Positions 34,761 through 43,905 of a stretch of DNA of 64,000 nt are shown piece by piece. The position numbers and the translations under genes are program-made. The DNA lies in contig NZ_CP084628.1 in assembly GCF_022878925.1 (NCBI RefSeq), positions 930,001 to 994,000 on the forward strand, given 5' to 3'. This stretch comes from Caballeronia sp. TF1N1 (lineage in GTDB: Bacteria; Pseudomonadota; Gammaproteobacteria; Burkholderiales; Burkholderiaceae). The notes beneath the pieces were generated by a model that was given only the letters and a program-made list of their open reading frames with translations, ran no database searches and was not told where the DNA came from. Numbering within the stretch: the stretch's first letter is position 1; every line of letters starts with the position of its first letter.

Positions 34761-35645
34761 CGTCTCCGCGATGAGCCAGTCGCGCACGTCGGCGACGATA
34801 GGCCGCAACGGCCGGTTCGGCGGCGTGACGAGGCAGCAGCGCCGGCTCGTCACGATGAGTTCCAGTTCCGCCGGCACGAGCGCGCCTTGCGCGAGCCAGT
34901 GAGACGCCACGTTGAGCCAGCCGAGCGCCATGCCTTGCCCGAGCAACGCGGCCTGCACGACGATGGCGTAGTCGTTGAAACTGAGCATGCCGGCGACATG
35001 CCGCTCTTGGTCGGCGAACGCATGAAAGCGCTCATGCCAGCCGCGTTCGCCGTCGTCCATGACGATCACCGTATCGCCATGCGCGCGGCCCGCTTCGGTA
35101 CACGCGGTTTCGTGGTATCGCTCGTTCGATACCGGCAGCAGCGCTTCGGGCATGACCAGCACGGCGTTCTCGTCGATCTCTTCATCGTGAAGGAAGCGCA
35201 TGCCGAGATCGACATCGACGAGCGGCCCGCCAATGCGCCCCGAGATCAGTTGAAAACGCAGGTCCACCGAAGGAAACGCCTGATTGAGCCGGCTCATGCG
35301 CGGCATCAGCCAGTGCGTGGTGAAGGCGGTGGAAACCGACAGCGTGACCGACTCCACGCCGGTGGCGCGTGCCTCGATTTCGCGGATGGCGCTTTCTATG
35401 CCATTGAAGCCTTCCGATATCTTGCGATACAGAATGCGCCCGCTTTCCGTCAGTTCGATGCCGCCGCGCACGCGCTCGAAAAGCCGCACGCCGATATGGT
35501 CTTCCATGCGCGCGAGCATGCGGCTGACCGCCGGCTGACTCACGTAAAGTTCTTGCGCGGCACGCGTGAAATTACCGCAGCGCGCGGCCGCTTCGAAGAC
35601 GAAGAGCGCGTTGGCGCTGGGCAGTTTCTTGCGAAGGTTGGGCAT
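34674..35645 (-). CDS. LysR-type regulator, GcvA-like, divergent from cluster B
   Basis: 323-residue LTTR. The N-terminal winged helix (about 6-65) contains F-E-A-A-A-R-C-G-N-F-T-R-A-A-Q-E-L and S-Q-P-A-V-S-R. The effector domain (about 95-300) is of the GcvA/choline-sulfate-utilisation type, opening with V-T-L-S-V-S-T-A-F-T-T-H-W-L. Such regulators control glycine, betaine and amine pathways. It is transcribed divergently from the polyamine-type ABC operon, and a dyad CAATT-N4-AATTG with the T-N11-A character of LysR sites lies between. The same box occurs before the binding-protein gene at 43906, so this LysR is the likely regulator of both. Confidence 0.9.
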   Translation of the reverse strand: MPNLRKKLPSANALFVFEAAARCGNFTRAAQELYVSQPAVSRMLARMEDHIGVRLFERVRGGIELTESGRILYRKISEGFNGIESAIREIEARATGVESVTLSVSTAFTTHWLMPRMSRLNQAFPSVDLRFQLISGRIGGPLVDVDLGMRFLHDEEIDENAVLVMPEALLPVSNERYHETACTEAGRAHGDTVIVMDDGERGWHERFHAFADQERHVAGMLSFNDYAIVVQAALLGQGMALGWLNVASHWLAQGALVPAELELIVTSRRCCLVTPPNRPLRPIVADVRDWLIAETLGDMRVVESKYPRLGLRDALKATGIELG

Positions 35646-35664
35646 GACCTGATGTTATGCCCGA

Positions 35665-35712
35665 TCCAACAATTTTGGAATTGCCGTCAAAAACATCGCG
35701 CCGTATATTTTT
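35665..35712 (+). promoter_or_regulatory. LysR-type box and promoter of cluster B
   Basis: TCCAACAATT at 35665-35674 continues into a dyad with CAA-N8-TTG half-sites and AATTGC. Thirty-nine bases after its first base comes TATATTTTT (35704-35712), a -10-like element 37 bases before the ATPase start. The identical 10-mer, the same CAA-N8-TTG spacing and the same 39-base distance to the same TATATTTTT occur on the minus strand at 45122-45075. Confidence 0.7.
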
Positions 35713-35748
35713 CTTAATCCTCAAGCCCGAAGACACGAGACGACACTC

Positions 35749-36825
35749 ATGGATGCACGAGCGAAAACCGGCGTATCGATCAGGTCGGCAACCAAGCGCT
35801 ACGGCGCGCTGGCCGCACTCGACGATGTTTCTCTCGACATCGCGCCGGGCGAATTCGTCTCGTTGCTCGGCCCGTCGGGTTCGGGCAAGACCACGCTACT
35901 AGGCATTCTCGGCGGCTTCGTGCAGCCAACGTCCGGAAGCGTCTGGGTCGGCGAGCGCGACATTACATTTGCGCCGCCGCACAAGCGCGATATCGGCATC
36001 GTGTTCCAGAACTACGCGCTCTTTCCGCATATGACGGTGGGCGAGAACGTCGCGTTCTCGCTGCGTGCGCGACGCGAGCCGAAATCCACCTGGCCGAAGA
36101 AGGTCGCCGATGCCCTGGCGATGGTCGAACTCGCGGGCTACGAGAATCGCGGCATCGACCAGTTGTCGGGCGGGCAGAAGCAACGCGTGGCGCTCGCCCG
36201 CGCGATGGTCTTCGAGCCGCAACTGATCCTGATGGACGAGCCGCTCTCCGCGCTCGACAAGCAATTGCGCGAGACCATGCAGATCGAGCTGCGGCGGCTG
36301 CATCGGCGGCTTGGCGCGACCATTGTCAACGTGACGCACGATCAGCGCGAGGCGCTCACCATGAGCGACCGCGTGGCCGTGCTCAAAGACGGCAAGCTCG
36401 TGCAGATCGACACGCCCGAGCGTCTCTACGACCGTCCTTGCGATGCGTTCGTCGCGAGCTTCATCGGCGAGGCGACCTTGCTCGACGTGAGCCGCGCGGG
36501 CGACGACACCGTGCGTCTCGGCAACACGGTCTTGCGCACGGCGCACCCGTTGCCACGCGGCGAGAAGCTCTTGCTCGCGGTGCAGACGGAGAAGCTTTTC
36601 ATCGCGCATGGCGACGCGCAAGCAAACGCCAACCGCTTTTCCTGTCGCGTGACCGAAGTGCTTTATCAGGGCGAAAGTCTGCGCGTGTTCGCGGTGCTCG
36701 CAGACGGCACGGCCATCAGCCTGAGACAGCCCGGCAGCTTCGAGGCGCGCCGCCGCATTCCCCAGCCGGGCGCCGAGATGATCGTGGCGCTCGATCCCGC
36801 GGACACCATCGTCGTGCCCGCATGA
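35749..36825 (+). CDS. ABC importer ATPase, polyamine/Fe3+ (PotA) type
   Basis: 358-residue ATPase. Walker A G-P-S-G-S-G-K-T-T at about 41-49, signature L-S-G-G-Q-K-Q-R-V near 142-150, Walker B L-I-L-M-D-E-P-L-S near 162-170, and the H-loop V-T-H-D-Q near 197. The last 90 residues form a TOBE regulatory domain. It energises the two permeases encoded at 38930-40632; the matching periplasmic binding protein is not in this operon but at 43906-44976 on the other strand. Two enzyme genes separate it from the permeases, an unusual gene order. It is the first gene behind the LysR-type promoter. Confidence 0.91.
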   Translation: MDARAKTGVSIRSATKRYGALAALDDVSLDIAPGEFVSLLGPSGSGKTTLLGILGGFVQPTSGSVWVGERDITFAPPHKRDIGIVFQNYALFPHMTVGENVAFSLRARREPKSTWPKKVADALAMVELAGYENRGIDQLSGGQKQRVALARAMVFEPQLILMDEPLSALDKQLRETMQIELRRLHRRLGATIVNVTHDQREALTMSDRVAVLKDGKLVQIDTPERLYDRPCDAFVASFIGEATLLDVSRAGDDTVRLGNTVLRTAHPLPRGEKLLLAVQTEKLFIAHGDAQANANRFSCRVTEVLYQGESLRVFAVLADGTAISLRQPGSFEARRRIPQPGAEMIVALDPADTIVVPA

Positions 36826-36906
36826 ACGGTTTTTCATCGCCTGTGCACGGGCGATTCGACTGGCACATGTTGCCAACTCATACGCAACCCGCAAAAGGAT
36901 GATGCA

Positions 36907-37620
36907 ATGAATCTCACCGATTTCAAGGTCCTGACGTTCGATGTCGTCGGCACGCTGATCAACTTCGAAAAAGGCGTGCTCGATTCCGTGCGGCGTCTGG
37001 GCGGCCCGAAGGCGAAGGACCTGACCGATGACCAGATCTTCACGCCGTACATGGATGGCCGCGCGAAGTATCCGGGGCGTTCGAGCCATGAGATGGCCAA
37101 CGTCTATCTGCATCTGGCGAAGGAACTCGGTTTGCCCGACGACGCGCAATCGGCTGCCGCGTTCCAGCGCGACGTGCTCGAATGGCCCGCCTTCGAAGAT
37201 TCGGTTGCCGCATTGAAGCGCCTGCGCAAGCACTTCCGGCTCGTCGCGATGACCAACGCGGACCGCGTCGCGCTGTCGGCGTATGCGCATACGCTCGGCA
37301 ATCCGTTCGACGATACCGTCTGCTGCGACGAAACCGGTGTCGCCAAGCCCGACCCGCAATTCTTCGCTTACAACCGTGGACGTCAGGCTGCGTTCGGCTA
37401 CAAGTTCGACGAGATTCTGCATACGGCGCAGAGCCAGTATCACGACATCGGCGTCGCGACGAAGCTCGGTTATGCGACGTGCTGGATCGAACGCCGTCAA
37501 GGTCAGAAAGGCTTCGGCGCCACGCCCGTGCCGGAGAACGTGACGACGCCGACGTTCAAGTTCGCGACCCTCGCCGCGCTCGCCGATGCGGTCGAGGCCG
37601 AACTGCGCGCCGCCGCCTGA
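36907..37620 (+). CDS. HAD superfamily protein, haloacid-dehalogenase type II-like (second copy)
   Basis: 237-residue HAD protein. Nucleophile Asp12 is in F-D-V-V-G-T-L, a departure from the D-x-Y-G-T of haloacid dehalogenases since Tyr is replaced by Val. Motif II is A-M-T-N-A-D near residues 113-118, motif III Lys is in V-A-K-P-D near 146-150, and motif IV is A-Q-S-Q-Y-H-D near 175-181. It parallels the HAD at 23940 in position (before a FAD oxidase) but is only distantly similar, so the two clusters were not made by a recent duplication. Its stop is two bases before the FAD-oxidase start. Halide removal is unlikely; the chemistry is unknown. Confidence 0.82.
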   Translation: MNLTDFKVLTFDVVGTLINFEKGVLDSVRRLGGPKAKDLTDDQIFTPYMDGRAKYPGRSSHEMANVYLHLAKELGLPDDAQSAAAFQRDVLEWPAFEDSVAALKRLRKHFRLVAMTNADRVALSAYAHTLGNPFDDTVCCDETGVAKPDPQFFAYNRGRQAAFGYKFDEILHTAQSQYHDIGVATKLGYATCWIERRQGQKGFGATPVPENVTTPTFKFATLAALADAVEAELRAAA

Positions 37621-37622
37621 TC

Positions 37623-38933
37623 ATGCGCGCCCCGACGACGCCGCGTCCCGTACCCGACTCGCTCTGGCGGGCGATGGCCGGCCCCGCTGCCGCCACGGCG
37701 CCCTTGGCTCGCGACCTCGATGTGGAAGTCGCGATCATCGGTGCGGGCTATTCGGGGCTGACGGCCGCCCATGCCTTGCAAAAGCGCGGCGTGGCGTGCG
37801 CCGTGCTCGATGCGAATCCGGTCGGATGGGGCGCAAGCGGTCGCAACGGCGGCGTGGTGTCGTCGAAATTCAGGCTGTCGTTTCCGTCGATTGCGAGCGC
37901 GCATGGCGTCGCTATGGCCAAGCGCATGCATCGGCTCGCGCACGAGGGCGTGCGCGCGGTGGAAGCGCTCATCGACGAATTCGGTTTGCAGGCCGCGCAA
38001 TTCGAGCACACGGGCAGTCTGCGTTGCGCTCATACCGAGCGCGCTTTCGCCTCGATACGGGCGGAAGCCGAGTGGGTTCGCACGACACTCGGCGACACGA
38101 CCATGAGCGTGCAGTCGCGCGCCGAAGTGGAACACGAGACGGGTTCGCGTGGTTTCGTGGGCGGCGTGTTGAGCGCGGACGCGGGCACCATCTTGCCGCT
38201 GGAATACGTGCGCGGGCTTGCCGACGGTCTGACTGCGCGCGGCGTGCCGATCTTCGAATCGACACCGGTGATCGACATGACGCGCGCGGACGATCGTCGC
38301 GTGATCTTGCGTGCCCCTGGCGGCACGGTGCGCGCGAAACAGGTGATCGTCGCAACCAACGCTTATTCGAATCTTTCCGATGCCACTGCCGCCTATCATC
38401 GCGAACTCGTGCCGTTTCGCAGCGCGATGATCGCGACCGCGAAGCTTCCCGCCGACCTCGACGCGCAGATGATGATCAATCGCCGCAGCTACGCCGAAAC
38501 GCGCCGCATGATGAAGTGGTTTCGCAAGGTGGATGGCCGCATGCTCTTCGGCGGACGCGATGCCTTCGGCAAGGAAGGCGAGCCAACCGGCTTCGATGCG
38601 TTGCAACGCGCGATGATCGCGCTGTTCCCGCAACTCAACGGCGTGCCGGTCGCGTACCGCTGGTCGGGCTATGTCGGCATGACCTTCAACGCGCTGCCGC
38701 ATGTCGGCCGTAGCGACGACGCCACCACGTTCTGCCTCGGCTACAACGGCGCGGGGATTTCCATGGCGAGCCTCGTCGGGCAACATGCAGCGGCGCTCGC
38801 CCTCGGCGACAAGCCCGATCTCGCGCTGCTCGCGCAAGACGGCTTGCGGCCGGTGCCTTTTCATGCGCTGCGCGCGCCGGGCGTGAGGCTCGTCGCCGCG
38901 TGGTATCAGTTTCTCGACGCCGTGGGTGCATGA
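37623..38933 (+). CDS. FAD-dependent amine oxidoreductase (DAO family), cluster B
   Basis: 436-residue flavoprotein with I-I-G-A-G-Y-S-G at 38-45 and G-W-G-A-S-G-R-N-G-G near 66-75, the PuuB/OrdL-like signature. The C-terminal part has G-Y-N-G-A-G-I-S-M near residue 375. It should oxidise an imported amine. It is coupled to the HAD gene before it (two-base gap) and to the permease after it (the stop overlaps ATGs at 38930 and 38933). The shared F-R-S-A-M-I-A-T region suggests a substrate pocket like gamma-glutamylamine oxidases, but the natural substrate is not shown. Confidence 0.87.
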   Translation: MRAPTTPRPVPDSLWRAMAGPAAATAPLARDLDVEVAIIGAGYSGLTAAHALQKRGVACAVLDANPVGWGASGRNGGVVSSKFRLSFPSIASAHGVAMAKRMHRLAHEGVRAVEALIDEFGLQAAQFEHTGSLRCAHTERAFASIRAEAEWVRTTLGDTTMSVQSRAEVEHETGSRGFVGGVLSADAGTILPLEYVRGLADGLTARGVPIFESTPVIDMTRADDRRVILRAPGGTVRAKQVIVATNAYSNLSDATAAYHRELVPFRSAMIATAKLPADLDAQMMINRRSYAETRRMMKWFRKVDGRMLFGGRDAFGKEGEPTGFDALQRAMIALFPQLNGVPVAYRWSGYVGMTFNALPHVGRSDDATTFCLGYNGAGISMASLVGQHAAALALGDKPDLALLAQDGLRPVPFHALRAPGVRLVAAWYQFLDAVGA

Positions 38934-39841
38934 TGACGATAGCCAAACGGATACTAGAGGATGCAACGCCGATGCATGCCGCCGCAACCGACCCCTCGGT
39001 GCGCCATCAAAGACGCGAAGACCGCGCCATGCTGCTGCTCATGGCGCCCGCGTTGTTCGTGGTGATCGTGCTGCTGGTGGTGCCGCTCGCGTGGCTGTCG
39101 TGGCAGTCCATTTATCACGAAGGCGCGTTCACGCTCGTGAACTATCGGCGCGTTTTCACGGGCGCTTATCTCGACACCTTTCTGCTGACGTTCAAGCTGT
39201 CCATTATCGTGACGGGCGTGACGCTTTTGCTGGGATATCCGGTCGCATATTTCGCGGCATCGGTTTCGCCGCGATGGAGCGCGTTGATACTCGGCATGGT
39301 CATTCTGCCGTTCTGGACCAGCGTGCTCGTGCGCACTTACGCATGGCTCGTGCTGTTGCAGCGCACGGGCCTCATCAACAAGGCGCTGCTCGGCATGGGG
39401 CTGATCGAGCGGCCCTTGCAGCTTTCGTATAACCAGTTCGGCACGATCATCGCGATGGTGCATATCCTCTTGCCTTTCATGGTGCTGCCGCTCTATTCGG
39501 CGATGCAGAAGATTCCGCCGAACCTGTCGCAAGCGGGCGCGAGTCTCGGCGGTTCGCCCTTGCATGTGTTCATGCGCGTGTTCTTGCCGCTCTCGATGGG
39601 CGGCGTCGTCGCGGGCGTGACACTCGTCTTCGTGTTGTGCCTGGGCTTCTACATCACGCCGGAACTCATGGGCGGCGGCAAGTCGATGATGGTCTCCATG
39701 ATCGTCAGCCGTAATGTGGAGATCTACAACAGTTGGGGCGCGGCGAGTTCGGTGAGCGTGGTGCTGCTGCTGTGTGTCTTTGCGATCTTCTGGCTCGCGA
39801 GCCGCGTCATTCCGCTCGAAAAAACGCTGGGGGCGAAATGA
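38930..39841 (+). CDS. ABC importer permease, PotB type
   Basis: About 303-residue inner-membrane permease with six helices (first near 35-57). It has the BPD_transp_1 domain with a coupling loop A-G-A-S-L-G-G-S-P-L-H-V-F near 203-215. ATGs at 38930 and 38933 overlap the FAD-oxidase stop; a further in-frame ATG at 38972 is possible, giving a more usual short leader. The end overlaps the PotC-type gene by four bases. It should work with the ATPase at 35749 and the binding protein at 43906. Confidence 0.9.
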   Translation: MMTIAKRILEDATPMHAAATDPSVRHQRREDRAMLLLMAPALFVVIVLLVVPLAWLSWQSIYHEGAFTLVNYRRVFTGAYLDTFLLTFKLSIIVTGVTLLLGYPVAYFAASVSPRWSALILGMVILPFWTSVLVRTYAWLVLLQRTGLINKALLGMGLIERPLQLSYNQFGTIIAMVHILLPFMVLPLYSAMQKIPPNLSQAGASLGGSPLHVFMRVFLPLSMGGVVAGVTLVFVLCLGFYITPELMGGGKSMMVSMIVSRNVEIYNSWGAASSVSVVLLLCVFAIFWLASRVIPLEKTLGAK

Positions 39842-40632
39842 AGAGACTGTCGCTCGGCCGGATCATACTCGGCGCATCGGTGCTGCTGATCCTCGTGTTC
39901 CTGATGGTGCCGGTGGTGATCGTCGTGCCGCTGTCGTTTTCGGATGCGCGCTTTCTGACCTTTCCGCCGCCCGCGTATTCGTTGCGCTGGTATCACGCGT
40001 TCTTCGACAACCCCGCGTGGATCGACGCAGCCAAGACGACCTTCGCCGCATCGACATGCGCGTCATTGATAGCGACGCCGCTCGGTATTGCGGCGGCTTA
40101 TGGCATTCAGTACGGCTCGCACTGGTCGATGCGCTATCTGCGCACGCTCCTCATGTTGCCGATGATGGTACCGATCATCATCGTCGCGGTGGGCGTGTTC
40201 TTCGTGTTCACGCAAGCGGGATACGTGAATACGCTGGGCGGGCTCATCATCGCGGACACCATGCTGGGTCTGCCTTATGTGCTCATCTCGGTCGGCGCGG
40301 ATCTGCGCAGCTTCGACCGCACGCAGGAAATGGTCGCGCGCAGTCTCGGCATGAACCGCTTTCGCAGTTTCATGGCGGTGACGCTGCCGCAGATTCGCGC
40401 GAGCGTGATCTCGGGCGCGGTGTTCGTCTTCATTCAGGCGCTCGATGAAACCGTCGTCGCGCTGTTCATTTCGGGCGGCAGCAACCAGACGCTCACGCGT
40501 CGCATGTTCGTCACCTTGCGCGACGAGATCGATCCGACCATCGCGGCCATCAGCACCATGCTCACGGCGATTACGTTGTGCCTCGTGATGATCGTGGTCG
40601 TGAGCCGGCGCTCGGCGGTGGCGCGCACTTAA
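39838..40632 (+). CDS. ABC importer permease, PotC type
   Basis: 264-residue permease. First helix is about 9-31, and the coupling loop A-R-S-L-G-M-N-R-F-R-S-F near 165-176 contacts the ATPase. It pairs with the PotB-type subunit by an ATGA overlap. It ends 23 bases before the aldehyde dehydrogenase gene, so that gene is in the same operon. Confidence 0.91.
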   Translation: MKRLSLGRIILGASVLLILVFLMVPVVIVVPLSFSDARFLTFPPPAYSLRWYHAFFDNPAWIDAAKTTFAASTCASLIATPLGIAAAYGIQYGSHWSMRYLRTLLMLPMMVPIIIVAVGVFFVFTQAGYVNTLGGLIIADTMLGLPYVLISVGADLRSFDRTQEMVARSLGMNRFRSFMAVTLPQIRASVISGAVFVFIQALDETVVALFISGGSNQTLTRRMFVTLRDEIDPTIAAISTMLTAITLCLVMIVVVSRRSAVART

Positions 40633-40655
40633 CGCTTATAGAAACGGATCAACGC

Positions 40656-42083
40656 ATGTCACACTCATTGCAGTTCTACATCGATGGCGCGTGGGTCGAA
40701 CCGGCCGGCACGCGACGTCTGCCCGTGATCGATCCCTGCACGGAAGAAGCGTTTGCAGAGATCGCACTCGGCGATGCGCGCGATGTCGATCGCGCGGTTG
40801 CAGCCGCGCGGCGTGCATTCGAAACGTACTCGCGGACATCGGTGCCAGAGCGCGTCGCGTTGCTCGAACGCATACTCGAAGCGTACCTTGCGCGTTACGA
40901 CGAGATGGCCGAAGTCATCACGCGTGAAATCGGCGCGCCTTCCAAGTTATCGCATGCGTGGCAGGCGTCGCTCGGCAAGCGGCATATCGAAGAGACCTTG
41001 CGCACGGTCGCGCGCTTTCAGTGGCAACGCAGGAAGGGCACGACGCTCATCAACCACGAACCGGTCGGCGTCGCTGCGCTCATCACGCCGTGGAACTGGC
41101 CGATCAACCAGATCGTCTGCAAGGTCGCGCCCGCGCTCGCTGCGGGTTGCACGGTGGTGCTCAAGCCAAGCGAAGTATCGCCGCTGAATGCGCTCTTGTT
41201 TGCCGAGATTCTCGATGCAGCAGGCGTGCCGCCGGGCGTGTTCAATCTCATCAATGGCGACGGTCCGACCGTGGGCGCGGCGCTGTCTTCGCATCCGGAT
41301 GTGGACATGGTGTCGTTCACTGGCTCGACGCGCGCGGGAGTCGAGATTGCGAAGCTGGCCGCGCCGACCGTGAAGCGCGTGCATCAGGAGCTGGGCGGCA
41401 AGTCGGCGAACATCCTGCTTGACGATGTCGATCTGGAAGCGGCCGTGACGGCGGGCGTGAACTCGTGCTTCGGCAATAGCGGTCAGTCGTGCAATGCGCC
41501 CACGCGCATGCTCGTGCCTGCATCGCGTCATGCAGAGGCCGTGGAGATCGCGCGGCGTGCGGCTTCGAAGCAGCGCGTCGGCCCCGCCGATGCGGACGGC
41601 ACGACGATGGGCCCGGTCGTCAGCGACGTGCAGTTCACGCGCGTGCAGCGGTTGATTGGCATCGGCATCGAAGAAGGCGCCGAGTTGGTGGCGGGCGGTT
41701 TGGGGCGTCCGGACGGGTTGGAACGTGGTTACTACGTGAAGCCGACGGTGTTCGCTGGTGTCGATCCGTCGATGACAATTGCGCGCGAGGAAATCTTCGG
41801 GCCGGTGCTTGCGATCATGCCGTATCGCGATGACGAAGAAGCAATTGCGATTGCCAACGATACGCCGTTCGGGCTTGCGGCTTACGTGCAGTCTGGGGAT
41901 AAGGAGCGGGCGCGGAAGGTGGCGCTACGCATGCGCGCGGGTAGCGTTTATGTGAACTATCCGGCATGGGATGCGGGGTCGCCATTTGGCGGATATAAGC
42001 AGTCGGGGAATGGGCGCGAGTATGGGGAGTGGGGGTTGGAGGCGTTTTTGGAGGTCAAGGGGATCGTGGGGTTTGGGGAGTAG
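40656..42083 (+). CDS. NAD(P)-dependent aldehyde dehydrogenase, cluster B
   Basis: 475-residue ALDH with catalytic Cys279 in G-Q-S-C-N-A-P and the base Glu in H-Q-E-L-G-G-K-S. N-termini of this type (F-Y-I-D-G-A-W-V-E-P) are found in the betaine-aldehyde / aminobutyraldehyde group. It closes cluster B and should oxidise the aldehyde produced by the FAD amine oxidase or the GMC dehydrogenase. It converges with the GMC gene across 56 bases. The last 150 bases are unusually rich in G with fewer C than the neighbourhood. Confidence 0.88.
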   Translation: MSHSLQFYIDGAWVEPAGTRRLPVIDPCTEEAFAEIALGDARDVDRAVAAARRAFETYSRTSVPERVALLERILEAYLARYDEMAEVITREIGAPSKLSHAWQASLGKRHIEETLRTVARFQWQRRKGTTLINHEPVGVAALITPWNWPINQIVCKVAPALAAGCTVVLKPSEVSPLNALLFAEILDAAGVPPGVFNLINGDGPTVGAALSSHPDVDMVSFTGSTRAGVEIAKLAAPTVKRVHQELGGKSANILLDDVDLEAAVTAGVNSCFGNSGQSCNAPTRMLVPASRHAEAVEIARRAASKQRVGPADADGTTMGPVVSDVQFTRVQRLIGIGIEEGAELVAGGLGRPDGLERGYYVKPTVFAGVDPSMTIAREEIFGPVLAIMPYRDDEEAIAIANDTPFGLAAYVQSGDKERARKVALRMRAGSVYVNYPAWDAGSPFGGYKQSGNGREYGEWGLEAFLEVKGIVGFGE

Positions 42084-42139
42084 TCAAGCGCACGCGCCTC
42101 GATTCTTAGCGCGCGTGACGCGAACGCCAATCTCACGCC

Positions 42140-43882
42140 CTACGATATCCGCTTCGACCCATACCCATCCACCACCCCGACCTCGCTCGCAAAGCGATTG
42201 GCGCTCGACTCCGCCCGCAGCATATCCGCCACGCGCTCGGCCATCATGATCGTCGGCACATTTGTATTGGCACAGGGTATCGAAGGCATCAGCGAGGCGT
42301 CGCATACATAAAGACCATCAACGCCATACACCGCGCCGCGCGCGTCAGTCACGGCGAGCGGATCGTTTTCAGCGCCCATGCGGCATGTGCCCGACGGATG
42401 CCACGTTCCGCCAACCGATCGTGTCACGAACCGCGTGAGCGCTTCGTCATCGTTCATCAAGTCGGCGATGCTCACGCCCTGCGTCACCACGCGTCGGATC
42501 AGCCATCCACGCAACGGTCCGGCAACATCCAGCAGCGCACTCAACGCGCCGCGCTGCAACGCGTTCCACATTCCCGGCACGGCGACCGCTGCGACGCGCG
42601 GCGAATAGCTCGACGGAAACACGATGTCGCGATGCGCATCCATCGACGCCGCGTTAAGTGTTTGCGCGCCGAAGCGCAAGGCAAGCTTGAGCCGTTCGAG
42701 GTCGCGTGTATCGGAAAGCATGGCGAAATCGACCTTCGGTTCATCGAGTGGATTCGCCGATGCCAACGTCACCCGCCCGCGCGAATACGACTTGTTGACC
42801 CAAAAGAAGATCGTGCCGAGCCGATAACCCACCGAATGCCAGCCGGAACGCGAAAGAATCGCGCCGTGCATGTCGCCGGGCACGGTGTCATCGAGATGTG
42901 ATGAGAAGCGCACGATCGCCTGCTCGTGATGCTCATCGGGATAAGGCGTGCGCGCCGAACGCGGCAAAAACGCGGACACCGCAATCGACGGATGCTCCAT
43001 CAGATTGCCGCCCACGCCCGGCCGGTCCGCGCATACTTCGATGCCGAGCGCAGCCAACGCTTGCGCCGGCCCGATGCCGCTGCGCATGAGCAACGCAGGA
43101 CTGTGTATCGCACCCGCCGAGACGATCACGCGCCGCGCGTGCACATCTTCGTGGGTGCCATCCGGCCGCAGGATGCGCGCACCGATCGCGCGTTTGCCAT
43201 CGAACAAAATGCGATCGACGACGAGACCCGTGCGGATCGATAGATTCACGCGCTTGCGAGTGGCATCGTCGAGATAACAGATGGACGTCGGAATACGTTC
43301 GCCCGCCGCGCTCACCGAGAGCGAGCCGATAAACGCGCCGTCTTGCCAGGGCCCGTTCTGATCGTCATGTAATGGATGGCCGCTCTTGCTAAGCGTATCC
43401 AGCACGGCGCGCACGAACGGCGAGATGCGCGCCCACTTCGGACGCTGAATGCGCAGCGGTCCGTCCGAGCCGTGATAGGGGCCGGCGAAGTCGCAATCGG
43501 CTTCGAGCTTGCGGAAGTAGGGCAGGCAGCTCTGCCAGTTCCAGCCATCGGCCCCGAGCGTGTCCCACTCGTCGTAATCGGCGGGCGCGCCGCGATTGGC
43601 CATCAGCGCGTTGATCGCGGAACCGCCGCCGAGAATGCGCGCTTGCTCATAACGTCGAACGGGCGCGAGCGCGCTCATGCGGGCCTTCAACTGCCGCCAG
43701 ATGTTGTTCGTATCGAGATAAGCGCGCCCCGGATAGCGGCTGCGAACCGCGTCCGGCATGGTGCTCGCGGAGATGTCGCGGCCCGCCTCGACGAGGCATA
43801 TGTGCTTGCCTGCATCCTCCGACAGGCGCGCGGCCAGCACGCAGCCCGCCGAGCCGCCGCCGAGAATCAGATAATCGATCAT
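42140..43882 (-). CDS. GMC-family FAD alcohol dehydrogenase (choline-dehydrogenase-like)
   Basis: 580-residue GMC oxidoreductase. The FAD motif L-G-G-G-S-A-G is at 7-13, GMC signature 1 is G-G-G-S-A-I-N-A-L-M near 85-94, and the catalytic H-P-S-G-T-C-R-M lies near residue 495, followed by a second His/Asn region (N-T-N-V-P-T). It oxidises a primary alcohol to the aldehyde with electrons going to the respiratory chain, as BetA does for choline. It follows the binding-protein gene by 23 bases and so is under the same LysR-type promoter. Start at 43882 gives the natural family N-terminus. A much longer open frame continues upstream inside the binding-protein gene and is not real. Confidence 0.89.
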   Translation of the reverse strand: MIDYLILGGGSAGCVLAARLSEDAGKHICLVEAGRDISASTMPDAVRSRYPGRAYLDTNNIWRQLKARMSALAPVRRYEQARILGGGSAINALMANRGAPADYDEWDTLGADGWNWQSCLPYFRKLEADCDFAGPYHGSDGPLRIQRPKWARISPFVRAVLDTLSKSGHPLHDDQNGPWQDGAFIGSLSVSAAGERIPTSICYLDDATRKRVNLSIRTGLVVDRILFDGKRAIGARILRPDGTHEDVHARRVIVSAGAIHSPALLMRSGIGPAQALAALGIEVCADRPGVGGNLMEHPSIAVSAFLPRSARTPYPDEHHEQAIVRFSSHLDDTVPGDMHGAILSRSGWHSVGYRLGTIFFWVNKSYSRGRVTLASANPLDEPKVDFAMLSDTRDLERLKLALRFGAQTLNAASMDAHRDIVFPSSYSPRVAAVAVPGMWNALQRGALSALLDVAGPLRGWLIRRVVTQGVSIADLMNDDEALTRFVTRSVGGTWHPSGTCRMGAENDPLAVTDARGAVYGVDGLYVCDASLMPSIPCANTNVPTIMMAERVADMLRAESSANRFASEVGVVDGYGSKRIS

Positions 43883-43905
43883 GCCGAAACGCGCGCGCTG
43901 CACGC

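Noticed and set aside
35749..42083. Classical putrescine utilisation (Puu) pathway
   Set aside because: The importer and oxidase families fit, but gamma-glutamylputrescine synthetase (PuuA) and the PuuD hydrolase are missing and HAD and GMC genes are added.
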